From Oligoflexia bacterium (GTDB lineage Bacteria; Bdellovibrionota; UBA1018), in contig CAIZRG010000017.1 of NCBI GenBank assembly GCA_903935335.1, forward strand, positions 62,001 through 126,000: DNA of 64,000 nt, in the 5' to 3' direction. A model generated the notes under the pieces. That model saw nothing but the letters and a program-made list of their open reading frames with translations, was not told the origin of the DNA and made no database searches. Numbering within the stretch: the first letter of the stretch is position 1; every line of letters starts with the position of its first letter. The position numbers and the translations under genes were made by a program. Positions 36,362-45,998 of the stretch are shown here, piece after piece.

Positions 36362-37111
36362 TTAAACTAAAGTCAAAATCTCCGGCCCTGCCGAAGTAAT
36401 AGCGACCGTATGCTCAAAATGAGCTGAAAGCGAGTGATCTACTGTAATAGCTGTCCAGCCATCTTCTAGAACCCTCACCTCATAACGACCTGCATTGATC
36501 ATAGGCTCAATTGCTAATACCATACCTACTTTCAATAACAAACCTTTACCTTTAGACCCATAATTTGGAACTTGTGGATCCTCGTGTAGTGCTCTACCTA
36601 TACCATGACCAACGAATTCCCTTACCACGCTATAACCAAAACCTTCAACATAATTCTGTACTGCGTAACCAATGTCAAAAATTCGGTTTCCCTCATGACA
36701 AACCGCAATTCCCTTTTTCAAACCTTCTTCAGTCACATCGATCAATTTCTGAGCCTCTTGATGGATTGAACCCACTGCTACTGTTCGAGCAGAATCTCCA
36801 TACCACCCTTCACGACTCACTCCAAAATCTAAACCGACAATGTCTCCCTGCTTGAGGATACGCTTGGGAGAGGGGATTCCATGAACAACCTCGTCGTTCA
36901 CAGAAATACAAACCGTTGCAGGGAAACCGTGATAACCTTTAAAAGCAGGCACCACTTTCAATTCTTTACACCGAGATTCAGCATACCGATCGAGTTCCCC
37001 TGTTGTTATCCCAGGCTGAACCAACTGAGACATCTCATCAAGAATTTGAGCAACAGTTTTTCCTGCTTTTCGCATTTGATCGAGTTCACGCTCAGACTTC
37101 AAAGAAATCAT
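36362..37111 (-). CDS. map: Type I methionine aminopeptidase
   Basis: Removes the N-terminal Met from new proteins. All metal-binding segments are present: HGIP before the first Asp pair (DFGV..., GDSARTVAVG), EFVGHGIGRALHEDP, LAIEPMIN and AHFEHTVAIT. The ATG at 37111 gives the family N-terminus MISLKSERELDQMRKAG. An upstream TTG at 37123 is less likely. Position after adk in the spc operon is common. Confidence 0.95.
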   Translation of the reverse strand: MISLKSERELDQMRKAGKTVAQILDEMSQLVQPGITTGELDRYAESRCKELKVVPAFKGYHGFPATVCISVNDEVVHGIPSPKRILKQGDIVGLDFGVSREGWYGDSARTVAVGSIHQEAQKLIDVTEEGLKKGIAVCHEGNRIFDIGYAVQNYVEGFGYSVVREFVGHGIGRALHEDPQVPNYGSKGKGLLLKVGMVLAIEPMINAGRYEVRVLEDGWTAITVDHSLSAHFEHTVAITSAGPEILTLV

Positions 37112-37128
37112 CGGCCCATCCAACTTTC

Positions 37129-37770
37129 TTACTTCAACAGATCAGACAATCGATTAAAAACTTCAAGAGCAGGCAAACGAGCATCTAAGTTTTTAAGCTT
37201 ATTTTGCTGGCTATAAAAACCGACAAGGGGCTCAGTTTGCTCATGATAAATCGCCAAGCGCTTTTCAACCACTTCGGGTTGATCATCCGGCCTCTGGCTC
37301 AGCACACCCCCACATTGATCACACTGATTGCCTAACTTTGAAGGCACAGACTCCAAATGAAACATGGATCCGCATTGAACACATGTCCTACGCCCAGAAA
37401 ATCTTTTCACTAATTCAACATCTAAAATATCAAAGAAAATCACCCAATCCACTTTTCGCATCTGACGACTCAGCATCTGGTCTAAAGCTTGAGCCTGAGA
37501 GATATTTCTTGGAAACCCATCTAAAATAAATCCAAGCCTACAGTCAGACTCCTTGTTTCTTTCCTCAATCAAGCGAATCACCACAGAGTCGGGAACCAGC
37601 TTCCCTTGGTCCATGAATGCCTGAGCTTCTTCCCCCAATCGGGTCTTCTTTTCAATCGAAGCACGCAACATATCCCCAGTGGATAACTGAGGCCAATGCT
37701 TTTGCTTGGAAAGGAGTTTGGCTTGGGTCCCTTTTCCTGACCCCGGAGGGCCTAGAAAAACAACAATCAT
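37129..37770 (-). CDS. adk: Adenylate kinase, zinc-LID form
   Basis: 213 residues. P-loop GPPGSGKGTQAKLLSK, AMP-binding LSTGDMLRASI and LDGFPRNISQAQAL. The LID domain carries four Cys residues (CVQCGS...CDQCGG) that bind zinc, followed by RPDDQPEVVEKRL. The start overlaps the secY stop by four bases (ATGA). Confidence 0.97.
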   Translation of the reverse strand: MIVVFLGPPGSGKGTQAKLLSKQKHWPQLSTGDMLRASIEKKTRLGEEAQAFMDQGKLVPDSVVIRLIEERNKESDCRLGFILDGFPRNISQAQALDQMLSRQMRKVDWVIFFDILDVELVKRFSGRRTCVQCGSMFHLESVPSKLGNQCDQCGGVLSQRPDDQPEVVEKRLAIYHEQTEPLVGFYSQQNKLKNLDARLPALEVFNRLSDLLK

Positions 37771-39071
37771 GTGTAAGCCGCTCGCCCTTTCAATCGAGTA
37801 TGTTTCATAAACCCATCGTAGTTACGGGTCAGTAGAAATGTCTCGATTTGGGCTACGGTATCAAGCGCCACCCCTACCAAAATCAGAACACTCGTCCCAC
37901 CAAAATAAAAGGGGACCTTCATCGTCTGAGTAAAAAAGGTGGGTAGAACACAAATAGCAGAAATATAGACCGCTCCCCCTAAGGTGATCCTCGATAAAAC
38001 ATAATCAATATACTGTGCAGTCGGAGCTCCAGGGCGAATTCCAGGAATAAAACCTCCGTATTTTTTTAAATTATCCGAGACATCTTCCGTCTTGAAAGTC
38101 ACCGCTGTGTAAAAAAAACAGAAAAAAACGATCAAGGCTACAAAAAGAACATTATACAGGAGTGTCCCTGGCTGCAACAGAGCGGTCATCTTCTGAACAC
38201 GCTCAGATGGGAAAAAACTAGCGACTGTTGCTGGAAACATAATCAAAGAAGATGCAAAGATGGGAGGAATCACCCCAGAAGTATTGACCTTGAGTGGCAA
38301 ATGGCTATTTTGCCCTCCGTAAACCTTCCGTCCCACAATTCTCTTAGCATATTGGATGGGAATCCTTCTCGCTCCCCGCTCCACAAAAATAATGCAGAAA
38401 AACGTCGCTACAATCACTGCTAAAACGAGTAAAATCTTAAAAAAGCTGAGTTCCCCAGAACGATAAAGACTCAAAGTTCCCCCGATTCCTTGCGGAATCC
38501 GAGCAGCAATCCCTGCATAGATAATCAGAGAAATCCCGTTCGTAATCCCCCGCTCTGAAATTTGCTCACCCAGCCACATTAAAAACACAGTCCCGGCTGT
38601 CAGAGTACATGTCGTAAACAACCTAAAAGCAAGCCCAGGATGCAAAACGACTGCAGGATTACTATAATGCTCCAAACCCGTTGCAATTCCATAACCTTGC
38701 ACTAAGCAAAGCAAAACAGTCCCATAGCGAGTGTACTGAGTAATTTTTTTTCTTCCCTGCTCACCTTCTTTTTGCAGATCGTGAAGATAAGGCCAGATCA
38801 CCGTAAGAAGCTGAAAAATAATCGAACTACTAATGTAAGGCATGACCCCAAGTGCAAAAATACTAAAACGCTCTAAAGCCCCACCACTAAAAAGATTAAA
38901 CCACCCAAAGATGGTCCCTTTCATATTAGAAAAAACGTGTTGGAGAGCTGCACCATCCACGTCAGGAGTTGGAATATGAACGCCAATCCGGTAGACAGCA
39001 AGAATCATCAAAGTAAAAAGAATTCGTTTACGCAATTCCGGAATCTTTACAAGTCCATCCGCGCCTGACAT
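37767..39071 (-). CDS. secY: Protein translocase subunit SecY
   Basis: About 434 residues with ten membrane helices, the pore of the Sec translocon. Key segments are PELRKRILFTLMILAVYRIG, the plug/TM2 region, GISLIIYAGI, and the cytoplasmic loops that bind SecA and the ribosome. The ATG at 39071 is chosen because AGAGGG lies five bases before it. The TTG at 39107 would overlap rplO. Ordered rplO-secY-adk-map as usual. Confidence 0.95.
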   Translation of the reverse strand: MSGADGLVKIPELRKRILFTLMILAVYRIGVHIPTPDVDGAALQHVFSNMKGTIFGWFNLFSGGALERFSIFALGVMPYISSSIIFQLLTVIWPYLHDLQKEGEQGRKKITQYTRYGTVLLCLVQGYGIATGLEHYSNPAVVLHPGLAFRLFTTCTLTAGTVFLMWLGEQISERGITNGISLIIYAGIAARIPQGIGGTLSLYRSGELSFFKILLVLAVIVATFFCIIFVERGARRIPIQYAKRIVGRKVYGGQNSHLPLKVNTSGVIPPIFASSLIMFPATVASFFPSERVQKMTALLQPGTLLYNVLFVALIVFFCFFYTAVTFKTEDVSDNLKKYGGFIPGIRPGAPTAQYIDYVLSRITLGGAVYISAICVLPTFFTQTMKVPFYFGGTSVLILVGVALDTVAQIETFLLTRNYDGFMKHTRLKGRAAYT

Positions 39072-39099
39072 TTGCACCCTCTGTCTGAGAAGAGAATCT

Positions 39100-39588
39100 T
39101 CATCCAACCTTCTGTTTCCGTGTAGCCTTTCCAGGTACAGGAATCAACTCTACTTTACCACCCACTTGAGCAATCTTTTCTTGAGCAGAAGCACTCACTT
39201 TATGAGCCTTGACGTGAAAAGCGTGAGTCACTTCACCTTCTCCTAATACCGTTAAACGGTCATAACGGCCTTTAATCCGCTTAGCAGCTATGAGCGACTC
39301 CAGAGAAATCTCCTTCAATTGAGATGCGCCCAGCTTTTCAAGATCAACAAGATTTAAAACCGCAATCGTTCGCCTTGCGAAATTTTTAAAACCTCGTTTT
39401 GGAACACGTCGGTAAAGAGGCATCTGCCCCCCTTCAAATCCAGGTCGAACACTTCCACCTGAACGAGCCAACTGCCCCTTATCCCCTTTTCCAGCTGTAG
39501 GGCCATGTCCAGAACCTGAACCACGCCCAAGACGCTTTCTTTTATGAGTTGCCCCTGGCTGAGCCTTAATTGTATTGAGTCTTAACAT
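39100..39588 (-). CDS. rplO: 50S ribosomal protein L15
   Basis: 162 residues. Gly-rich, basic N-terminus: THKRKRLGRGSGSGHGPTAGKGDKGQLARSG, typical of L15, and GFEGGQMPLYRRVPKRGFKN. It binds 23S rRNA late in assembly. It precedes secY, as usual. Confidence 0.96.
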   Translation of the reverse strand: MLRLNTIKAQPGATHKRKRLGRGSGSGHGPTAGKGDKGQLARSGGSVRPGFEGGQMPLYRRVPKRGFKNFARRTIAVLNLVDLEKLGASQLKEISLESLIAAKRIKGRYDRLTVLGEGEVTHAFHVKAHKVSASAQEKIAQVGGKVELIPVPGKATRKQKVG

Positions 39589-39600
39589 AATTACCCTCTT

Positions 39601-39801
39601 TTAACCCGTCTCAGCCACCACTTCGACTAAGTGTAATACTTTTTTAATCATCCCTCTCACGGAAGGAGTATTTTCTAATGTTCTGACCTGTTCCCTACGC
39701 TTTAAGCCTAATCCATGGATTGTTGCTCTCTGAGTCGGACTACAGGCAATCGTTCCTCTCATTAACCGAAGGGTGATTGTTTTTTTACTAACGGCTGACA
39801 T
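39601..39801 (-). CDS. rpmD: 50S ribosomal protein L30
   Basis: 66 residues. ITLRLMRGTIACSPTQRATIHGLGLKRR is the L30 pattern, followed by TPSVRGMIKKVLHLVEV. Sits between rpsE and rplO. Confidence 0.94.
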   Translation of the reverse strand: MSAVSKKTITLRLMRGTIACSPTQRATIHGLGLKRREQVRTLENTPSVRGMIKKVLHLVEVVAETG

Positions 39802-39837
39802 ACTTCACTCCTTTTTGCCATTCCAGTCTGGCTTATC

Positions 39838-40350
39838 TCATAAAATCTCAGCGACAGTCTTTCCTCGAGCCTTTGCAATATCAGCAAAATTTCTTAGCTC
39901 TTTTAATCCCTGTAAGGCCGCACGAACTACATTATGAGGATTATCTCTTCGAATCGACTTAGTTAAAATATTTTGAACTCCAGCCACCTCCATAATAGCT
40001 CTAACTGAAGAACTGGCAATAATCCCAGTTCCTTCAGGTGCAGGCTTCATCAAAACTTGACTCGCTCCAAAATGACCCACGACTTCGTGAGGTATTGTAT
40101 TGCCTTCAAGAGGGATTTTCATCAAATTCTTTTTTGCCTGTTTTCCTGCTTTTTTGATGGCCTCAGGCACTTCACCCGCCTTACCTAAACCGACTCCCAC
40201 CTGACCTTTTTTATCTCCAACCACCACAATTGCTGCAAAGCTGAAACGACGCCCCCCTTTCACCACTTTAGCACAGCGATTAATATGGATGACTTTGTCT
40301 TCAAATTCAGATTCTTCATGCTGACGGCCTGCTTGTTGACCTACTGCCAT
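39838..40350 (-). CDS. rpsE: 30S ribosomal protein S5
   Basis: 170 residues. [41 protein letters not shown] is the S5 double-stranded-RNA-binding signature. The [26 protein letters not shown] segment is the C-terminal domain. Residues in these loops affect decoding accuracy. Confidence 0.97.
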   Translation of the reverse strand: MAVGQQAGRQHEESEFEDKVIHINRCAKVVKGGRRFSFAAIVVVGDKKGQVGVGLGKAGEVPEAIKKAGKQAKKNLMKIPLEGNTIPHEVVGHFGASQVLMKPAPEGTGIIASSSVRAIMEVAGVQNILTKSIRRDNPHNVVRAALQGLKELRNFADIAKARGKTVAEIL

Positions 40351-40376
40351 AATTTCTCCTTAGATTATTTTTCTCT

Positions 40377-40754
40377 CTAAAACTTCAGGCCGCCTTCACG
40401 GGCTGCATCAGCGAGTGCCTTAATCCTTCCATGATATAAATATCCACTCCGGTCAAAAACGATTTGAGAAATATTTTTAGCTAAAGCACGCTTTGCCACT
40501 AAATTTCCTAAAGTCTTTGCTCCTTCAATGGTACTAGACACTTTTTCCTTCAGCTCTTCTTCTAAACTTGAAGCAGAAACTAAAGTATGTCCTTTAGCAT
40601 CATCAACCAACTGAATATATAAATTCCGATTTGAACGAAAAATTGCAAGTCTTGGCTTTTCGAGAGTTCCCTCCACCCGAGCACGAATGCGTTTTTTCCG
40701 TTTAAATCGAACCACCTGCTTCTGACTCGTCACTCGACGTATCTTAGTAGCCAT
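40377..40754 (-). CDS. rplR: 50S ribosomal protein L18
   Basis: 125 residues. Basic N-terminus, then LAIFRSNRNLYIQLVDDAKGHTLVSASSLE and the C-terminal FDRSGYLYHGRIKALADAAREGGL, the 5S rRNA-binding L18 pattern. Between rplF and rpsE. Confidence 0.96.
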   Translation of the reverse strand: MATKIRRVTSQKQVVRFKRKKRIRARVEGTLEKPRLAIFRSNRNLYIQLVDDAKGHTLVSASSLEEELKEKVSSTIEGAKTLGNLVAKRALAKNISQIVFDRSGYLYHGRIKALADAAREGGLKF

Positions 40755-40770
40755 AAACTAAAATTCCTTG

Positions 40771-41316
40771 TTACTTCGCACCAGCAGCCTTACCCTGCTT
40801 GCGAATAATATGTTCGTCCATATACTTGATTCCCTTACCTTGATAAGGCTCAGGTTCCCTAAAAGACCGAATCTTAGCAGCTACCATGCCTACCAAGATC
40901 TTATCTGCTCCTGTCACTACAATATGTGTATTATTTTCTACCTTAGCTGAAATCCCAGAAGGAAGCTCATAATCAATCGGATGGGAGTAACCTACTGTTA
41001 AGGTTAATGTAGAACCTTTCACAGCAGCTCGATACCCTACTCCAACAATATCAAGCTCTTTAGTAAAACCAAGATGCACTCCGTGAACCATGTTATAAAT
41101 GAGCGTACGAGTCAATCCATGAAGGGCTGCAGCTTGGTTTGTGATGCTTTCATCCCGAGTCACAATCACTGAACCATTTTCAATTTTAACGACTACTCCA
41201 CGTGCCAGCTTATAAGAAAGCTTACCTTTTGGGCCTTCTACTTTAACGAATCCATCTTTTACATCTACTTTAACGCCCTGTTGAATCTTTACAGGGACTT
41301 TACCCACTCGTGACAT
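40771..41316 (-). CDS. rplF: 50S ribosomal protein L6
   Basis: 181 residues, two repeated L6 folds. VEGPKGKLSYKL near the start and the C-terminal signature PEPYQGKGIKYMDEHIIRKQGK are diagnostic. Four bases after rpsH. Confidence 0.97.
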   Translation of the reverse strand: MSRVGKVPVKIQQGVKVDVKDGFVKVEGPKGKLSYKLARGVVVKIENGSVIVTRDESITNQAAALHGLTRTLIYNMVHGVHLGFTKELDIVGVGYRAAVKGSTLTLTVGYSHPIDYELPSGISAKVENNTHIVVTGADKILVGMVAAKIRSFREPEPYQGKGIKYMDEHIIRKQGKAAGAK

Positions 41317-41319
41317 AAT

Positions 41320-41718
41320 TCACCATACCTCACAAAGAATCTCGCCGCCCACCTTTTGAACTCGGGCCTTATGTCCAGTCGTTACACCTCTGGAAGTTGA
41401 CACAATAGCAACTCCAGCACCGCCTAAAGGTCGTGGCATTTTTTCATATCCCGTGTAACGCCTTAGCCCCGGGCGACTCACCCTTCGAATCCCTTGGATC
41501 ACGCTGTCTCCAGCATCGGTGTACTTTAAATAAACCTTGATCATGGGACGGCCTTCTTCTCGCATTAAGCGGAAGTTTTTAATATAGCCTTCTTCTTTCA
41601 AAACACGAACCACATTTGCTTTTAAACGAGACGCCGGCACTTCCAACTTTTCATGCTTCTCTTGAGTCGCGTTTCGTATTCGGGTTAATAAATCTGCAAT
41701 AGGATCAGTCATACTCAT
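41320..41718 (-). CDS. rpsH: 30S ribosomal protein S8
   Basis: 132 residues. MTDPIADLLTRIRNAT at the N-terminus and GVAIVSTSRGVTTGHKARVQKVGGEILCEVW at the C-terminus are standard. S8 is the translational repressor of the spc operon in E. coli; no target fold is claimed here. Confidence 0.97.
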   Translation of the reverse strand: MSMTDPIADLLTRIRNATQEKHEKLEVPASRLKANVVRVLKEEGYIKNFRLMREEGRPMIKVYLKYTDAGDSVIQGIRRVSRPGLRRYTGYEKMPRPLGGAGVAIVSTSRGVTTGHKARVQKVGGEILCEVW

Positions 41719-41740
41719 AATTTTGTATCCTCTTCACCGC

Positions 41741-41926
41741 TTACCAGCTAGACTTAGTCACGCCAGGAAGTTGTCCCTTCAATGCCAAACCACGGAAACA
41801 AAGACGACACATATTAAATTTCCGCATATAGGCTCTTGGACGACCACAGAGAGGGCAGCGATTTTTCGTCCGAGTCTTAAATTTTGGCTTCTTTCCAATT
41901 TTTTCTAGTTTACACTTTTTGGACAA
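41741..41926 (-). CDS. rpsN: 30S ribosomal protein S14, type Z (zinc)
   Basis: 61 residues. [28 protein letters not shown] has the two CxxC pairs of the short zinc form. The long Cys-free form used by many gammaproteobacteria is different. Between rplE and rpsH. Confidence 0.97.
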   Translation of the reverse strand: MSKKCKLEKIGKKPKFKTRTKNRCPLCGRPRAYMRKFNMCRLCFRGLALKGQLPGVTKSSW

Positions 41927-41940
41927 GATCGATCTCCTTT

Positions 41941-42678
41941 TTACTTACGGAATGGCATACCTAACTCAGCTAATAAAGCACGAGCATGCTCATTGGTCTT
42001 AGCGGTGGTCGTCACTGTCACGGTCATCCCGCGAACCTTATCCACCTTGTCATAATTAATTTCAGGAAAAATAATTTGTTCCCTGATCCCTAATGAATAG
42101 TTCCCTCGACCATCAAATGATTTTGCATTGACCCCTTTAAAATCTCTCACTCGAGGCAATGCAACATTCATGAGCCGATCTAAGAATTCATACATCCGAG
42201 CACGCCGAAGGGTAACCATAACTCCAACTGGATTGCCACTTCTAACCTTAAATGCCGCAATGGCCTTACGAGCACGAGTCAAAACAGGCTTCTGACCCGT
42301 AATCGCCATAATTTCTTCAAAAGTTCCATCCAATACTTTTGGATTAGCTACCGCATCTTTGACTGCACAGTTGACAACAACCTTTGCAAGCCTAGGCACT
42401 TGCATCGAGTTTTTAAACTGGAACTGCTTCATCAAAGCCGGCACTGCCTTAGACTGATATTGCTTGAGAAGTCGAGGCGGCTGGCTCGGAGAAACTTTTG
42501 TTTCTCCAGGAGCAGCGATTTTCAAGGCTGAAGCAGCAGCATCTTCCTTCGCTCTCTTGGCTTTTGCTCGAGCAGTATCGGCTGCAGCTTTCTTAGCTTC
42601 GGCTTTGTGTTTTGCGGCAGACTCACCTCCACTCGGCTCAGCTCCGTCTTTAGAACCTTCATTTTTTGATGCTACCAT
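41941..42678 (-). CDS. rplE: 50S ribosomal protein L5 with Ala/Lys-rich N-terminal extension
   Basis: Core L5 (about 180 residues) starts near [20 protein letters not shown] and includes [37 protein letters not shown] and [20 protein letters not shown]. The preceding ~66 residues are unusual: rich in Ala, Lys and Glu ([20 protein letters not shown]), likely helical or disordered. No internal start with a better site was evident. It binds 5S rRNA. Confidence 0.95.
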   Translation of the reverse strand: MVASKNEGSKDGAEPSGGESAAKHKAEAKKAAADTARAKAKRAKEDAAASALKIAAPGETKVSPSQPPRLLKQYQSKAVPALMKQFQFKNSMQVPRLAKVVVNCAVKDAVANPKVLDGTFEEIMAITGQKPVLTRARKAIAAFKVRSGNPVGVMVTLRRARMYEFLDRLMNVALPRVRDFKGVNAKSFDGRGNYSLGIREQIIFPEINYDKVDKVRGMTVTVTTTAKTNEHARALLAELGMPFRK

Positions 42679-42697
42679 GACCTACCTCCTATCTGAC

Positions 42698-43084
42698 TCA
42701 CGCGACATCCAAGGCTTCACTGCAGCGCTTGCAGATTCGAATTTTAGCTTTCTTTTGACCTTTTGAAGAAGCTTCTGGCTTCGTATTCTGTTTATTGACT
42801 CCATCCATCCATTTTATCCCGTGACGAACTCCACGATTACACTTAGGGCAAAGTAAAAGCACATTCGAATAGTGAAGAGGCAGTTCCTTCTCAACAATTC
42901 CCCCTGAATTTTTTTGAGTAGGACGAACATGCCGCTTGACTAGGTTCGTTTTTTCAACGAGAACTCGACAGTTTTTCAAATCAACCTTAAGAATTTTTCC
43001 AATCTTACCTTTTTCACGACCTGAAATAACTTGAACCTCATCGTTTTTTCGGAGCGAAAATTTATAACTATCGTTTTTTAACAT
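42698..43084 (-). CDS. rplX: 50S ribosomal protein L24, zinc-ribbon form
   Basis: 128 residues. [24 protein letters not shown] is the KOW motif. [29 protein letters not shown] follows. The C-terminus has CPKC and, near the end, ICKRC, giving a zinc-binding pair of CxxC sites. It initiates 50S assembly. Confidence 0.95.
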   Translation of the reverse strand: MLKNDSYKFSLRKNDEVQVISGREKGKIGKILKVDLKNCRVLVEKTNLVKRHVRPTQKNSGGIVEKELPLHYSNVLLLCPKCNRGVRHGIKWMDGVNKQNTKPEASSKGQKKAKIRICKRCSEALDVA

Positions 43085-43090
43085 AAAACC

Positions 43091-43459
43091 TCACAGTACT
43101 TCCGGTGCTAACGAAATAATTTTAGTAAACGCACGAGCCCTAAGTTCCCGCGCCACCGGTCCAAAAATACGGGTACCAATCGGTTCGTTTTGAGCATTAA
43201 TCAAAACCGCTGAATTCGTATCAAAACGAACATAAGTACCATCGTGTCGATTGACTTCTTTCTTCGTACGCACAATGACTGCTTTAAGAATTTCACCTTT
43301 TTTCACTTTTCCGTTGGGAGCAGCGTCTTTCACAGTGACCACAATCACATCACCTAAAGAAGCATATTTTCTTTTAGTTCCACCTAAAACTTTAATGCAC
43401 ATCACAGATTTAGCGCCTGAATTATCTGCAACGTCTAAGCGAGTACGCATTTGTATCAT
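43091..43459 (-). CDS. rplN: 50S ribosomal protein L14
   Basis: 122 residues. [27 protein letters not shown] and [24 protein letters not shown] are family-defining. Forms bridges with 16S rRNA. Confidence 0.97.
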   Translation of the reverse strand: MIQMRTRLDVADNSGAKSVMCIKVLGGTKRKYASLGDVIVVTVKDAAPNGKVKKGEILKAVIVRTKKEVNRHDGTYVRFDTNSAVLINAQNEPIGTRIFGPVARELRARAFTKIISLAPEVL

Positions 43460-43480
43460 TGACTCATCTCCTCTTTTACT

Positions 43481-43819
43481 TTAGACGTTCGCTTCAGGAG
43501 CCTGAACTGCCCGACGAATAATCGATTGCAAAACCCATCGCTTTTCACGGCTGATAGGACGAGATTCAACTAATGAAACCCGATCACCTAGCTGTGCTTC
43601 ATTTTTTTCATCATGAGCCTTATGACGACGATTTTTTTCAATATACTTTTTATAAAGTGAATGACGAACCTGACGGTCCACTTGAACTACTATGGTTTTT
43701 TGCATCTTAGTACTCACCACAGTGCCAACGACAGATCTTCTCTTCTGAAGAGCATTTCTTGAGTCAACCTGACCCACTGTATTCTGCTGTTTTACCTTTT
43801 CCTCGTTTACACTAGTCAT
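43481..43819 (-). CDS. rpsQ: 30S ribosomal protein S17 with N-terminal extension
   Basis: Core S17 begins at RRSVVGTVVSTKMQKTIVVQVDR and ends near SRPISREKRWVLQSII. About 25 polar residues precede it. The start ATG overlaps the rpmC stop by four bases (ATGA). Between rpmC and rplN. Confidence 0.95.
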   Translation of the reverse strand: MTSVNEEKVKQQNTVGQVDSRNALQKRRSVVGTVVSTKMQKTIVVQVDRQVRHSLYKKYIEKNRRHKAHDEKNEAQLGDRVSLVESRPISREKRWVLQSIIRRAVQAPEANV

Positions 43820-44049
43820 TGCCTTGCCGCCTTCTCAACCTTTCCTTCAGCACTGGACTTAGAAGAAGAATCAAGCATCTTCATGCGGGCTAAACTTTTG
43901 CGCAAACGCCAAAGCATTGCCGTATCTTCTAACTGCCCCGTTGCTTTCTTCATCCTAGCATCAAAAAGTTGTGCTTCGGATTCCCGAATTTTTGTTTTTA
44001 GCTCATCTTGAGACAAATTTGTCAGCTCTTTAAACCGCATTGTAGCCAC
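43816..44049 (-). CDS. rpmC: 50S ribosomal protein L29
   Basis: 77 residues, two-helix protein. RFKELTNLSQDELKTKIRESEAQLFDARMKKATGQLEDTAMLWRLRKSLARM matches L29. A short Ser/Lys-rich tail follows. Sits at the exit tunnel. Confidence 0.95.
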   Translation of the reverse strand: MATMRFKELTNLSQDELKTKIRESEAQLFDARMKKATGQLEDTAMLWRLRKSLARMKMLDSSSKSSAEGKVEKAARQ

Positions 44050-44062
44050 ATTTACTCCTTAA

Positions 44063-44557
44063 TTAAGCCTTGAGCTTGGCAGCCACTGCCATCTTCTGGT
44101 TAGCCTTTGCTTTACGTAAAGCTTCCCTTTGTTTCAATGCTAAAGCCTCTGTCGCCTTACTGATGGGCTTACAATGAAGTGGCAACTTATTGTTGGCTAA
44201 CCGAAGAGCTTCAAATGCTTCGCTCTGCGGAATACCACCCATTTCAAAAATGACTCGTCCAGGCTTAATCACTGCTGCCCATTCTTCCACATTTCCTTTC
44301 CCAGATCCCATACGAGTTTCTGCAGGTTTCTTCGTAATAGGCTTGTCTGGAAAAACTCGAATCCAAATCTTTCCACCCCTCTTTACATAACGAGTCATCG
44401 CTACTCGGGAAGCTTCAATCTGCTTTGAATTAATCCGGCCACATTCAGTTGCTTGCAGACCGAATTCTCCAAAAAAGAGAGTTCCTCCTCGATCAGCTCG
44501 TCCTCTCATCCTACCTTTTTGCTGCTTTCGCCACTTGACTCTTTTGGGTGATAACAT
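44063..44557 (-). CDS. rplP: 50S ribosomal protein L16
   Basis: 164 residues. [33 protein letters not shown] and [25 protein letters not shown] are standard. A basic C-terminal tail of ~25 residues (from [12 protein letters not shown]) is longer than usual. Confidence 0.96.
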   Translation of the reverse strand: MLSPKRVKWRKQQKGRMRGRADRGGTLFFGEFGLQATECGRINSKQIEASRVAMTRYVKRGGKIWIRVFPDKPITKKPAETRMGSGKGNVEEWAAVIKPGRVIFEMGGIPQSEAFEALRLANNKLPLHCKPISKATEALALKQREALRKAKANQKMAVAAKLKA

Positions 44558-44601
44558 AATTAATCCTTACTTATCCTTATTCATCCTTCAATCGCACCAC
44601 A

Positions 44602-45273
44602 TCAAGCACTCTGCATCGACCTAGCTTCAACTGCTGCTTGTTTTTTCAAAGTTTGCGCTTCACCATGATACACCCAAGCTTTCACACCAATCACTCCATA
44701 GGTGGTTTGAGCTTCAGCAGTTCCGTAATCAATATTGGCGCGAAGGGTGTGAAGAGGAACACTGTCTTCACTGTACCATTCAGTCCGAGCAATCTCGGCA
44801 CCTCCTAAACGGCCAGAAACACGAATTTTAATTCCCTTAATTCCCTGCTTGAAAGCAGAAGTCATACACTTCTTCATAGCTCTACGAAAGGGAACCCTTT
44901 TTTCCAACTGAGATGCCACGTTATCTGCAATCAAGGTGGCATTTGCCTCAGGCTTTTTGACTTCAATGATATTTAAAAAAACTTCGTTTTTGGAAAGTCG
45001 CTGAACATCACTCTTTAAAGACTCAACCCCAGCGCCTTTTTTACCAATCACAATTCCAGGACGGGCTGTATGCACATTGATTTTTACCTTATTGGCAGCT
45101 CGTTCAATTTCAATCCGAGCAATTCCAGCTCCTTGTAACTTGCCTTCCAAATATTCACGAAGCCGAATATCTTCATGCAAAAGACGGCTATAATCTTTTT
45201 TTGCATACCACCGACTATCCCAGGTACGGGTAATTCCTAAGCGAAATCCAACTGGATTAACTTTTTGACCCAT
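44602..45273 (-). CDS. rpsC: 30S ribosomal protein S3
   Basis: 223 residues. [24 protein letters not shown], the KH-domain [13 protein letters not shown], and the C-terminal [34 protein letters not shown] are all clear. Part of mRNA entry helicase site. Confidence 0.97.
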   Translation of the reverse strand: MGQKVNPVGFRLGITRTWDSRWYAKKDYSRLLHEDIRLREYLEGKLQGAGIARIEIERAANKVKINVHTARPGIVIGKKGAGVESLKSDVQRLSKNEVFLNIIEVKKPEANATLIADNVASQLEKRVPFRRAMKKCMTSAFKQGIKGIKIRVSGRLGGAEIARTEWYSEDSVPLHTLRANIDYGTAEAQTTYGVIGVKAWVYHGEAQTLKKQAAVEARSMQSA

Positions 45274-45283
45274 ATTCTCCTCT

Positions 45284-45619
45284 TCACCGCTCCGCGAGCG
45301 TTACGCTCACATGACTAGTTTTCTTATGAATTCGAAATGCCGAACCCTTCGCACGAGGTCGAAACCGCTTGAGTGTGGTGCCTTGACCCACCAAGATCGT
45401 CTTCACAAACAAGGTATCAACATCTACCGTTTCTCTTTCATCAGCATTGGCCACAGCACTTTTTAACAAGGTATGAAGCACATGAGCGGTTCGCTTTCGA
45501 GGTGAAAATCGAAGATAATTCAACGCCTCGTTGATTCCCTTGCCCCGAACTTCATCGGCTAACAACCCCATTTTCCTTGGGGTAATTCTTACAGAGCTTA
45601 CTTTTGCCGTCACTTCCAT
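45284..45619 (-). CDS. rplV: 50S ribosomal protein L22
   Basis: 111 residues. [32 protein letters not shown] and [23 protein letters not shown] (the tunnel-facing hairpin region) are standard. Precedes rpsC. Confidence 0.97.
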   Translation of the reverse strand: MEVTAKVSSVRITPRKMGLLADEVRGKGINEALNYLRFSPRKRTAHVLHTLLKSAVANADERETVDVDTLFVKTILVGQGTTLKRFRPRAKGSAFRIHKKTSHVSVTLAER

Positions 45620-45632
45620 CGCTTACTCCTCA

Positions 45633-45986
45633 TCACGCTTTTGCTGGGGCTGCTGAAGTTCCACTCGCCTTGGGTGCACCGCCCGCAGAACTTGCCGAAG
45701 CTCCCCCACCTTCAGCCGCTTTCTTATCTGCCGGAGTATGACCATGGAAAGTTCGAGTTGCAGCAAACTCACCTAACTTATGGCCCACCATATTTTCAGT
45801 CACATAAACAGGAATAAATTTTTTCCCATTATGAACTGCAAAAGTTAAACCGACAAAATCTGGAAACACAGTCGAGCGCCGCGACCAAGTTTTGATTACT
45901 TTTCGATCTTGAGTCTGTCGAGCAGTCTGAACCTTTTTCAATAAATGGTCATCACAAAAGGGGCCTTTTTTAATTGAACGAGCCAC
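45633..45986 (-). CDS. rpsS: 30S ribosomal protein S19 with Ala/Gly/Ser-rich tail
   Basis: Core S19 runs from [19 protein letters not shown] to [15 protein letters not shown] (~92 residues). The last ~25 residues are a low-complexity Ala/Gly/Ser tail not usual in the family. Binds 16S head with S13. Confidence 0.96.
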   Translation of the reverse strand: MARSIKKGPFCDDHLLKKVQTARQTQDRKVIKTWSRRSTVFPDFVGLTFAVHNGKKFIPVYVTENMVGHKLGEFAATRTFHGHTPADKKAAEGGGASASSAGGAPKASGTSAAPAKA

Positions 45987-45998
45987 GATTCACTCTCC

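Noticed and set aside
36565-37216. Several plus-strand frames opposite map and adk
   Set aside because: Antisense shadows of two certain genes, with no ribosome-binding sites.
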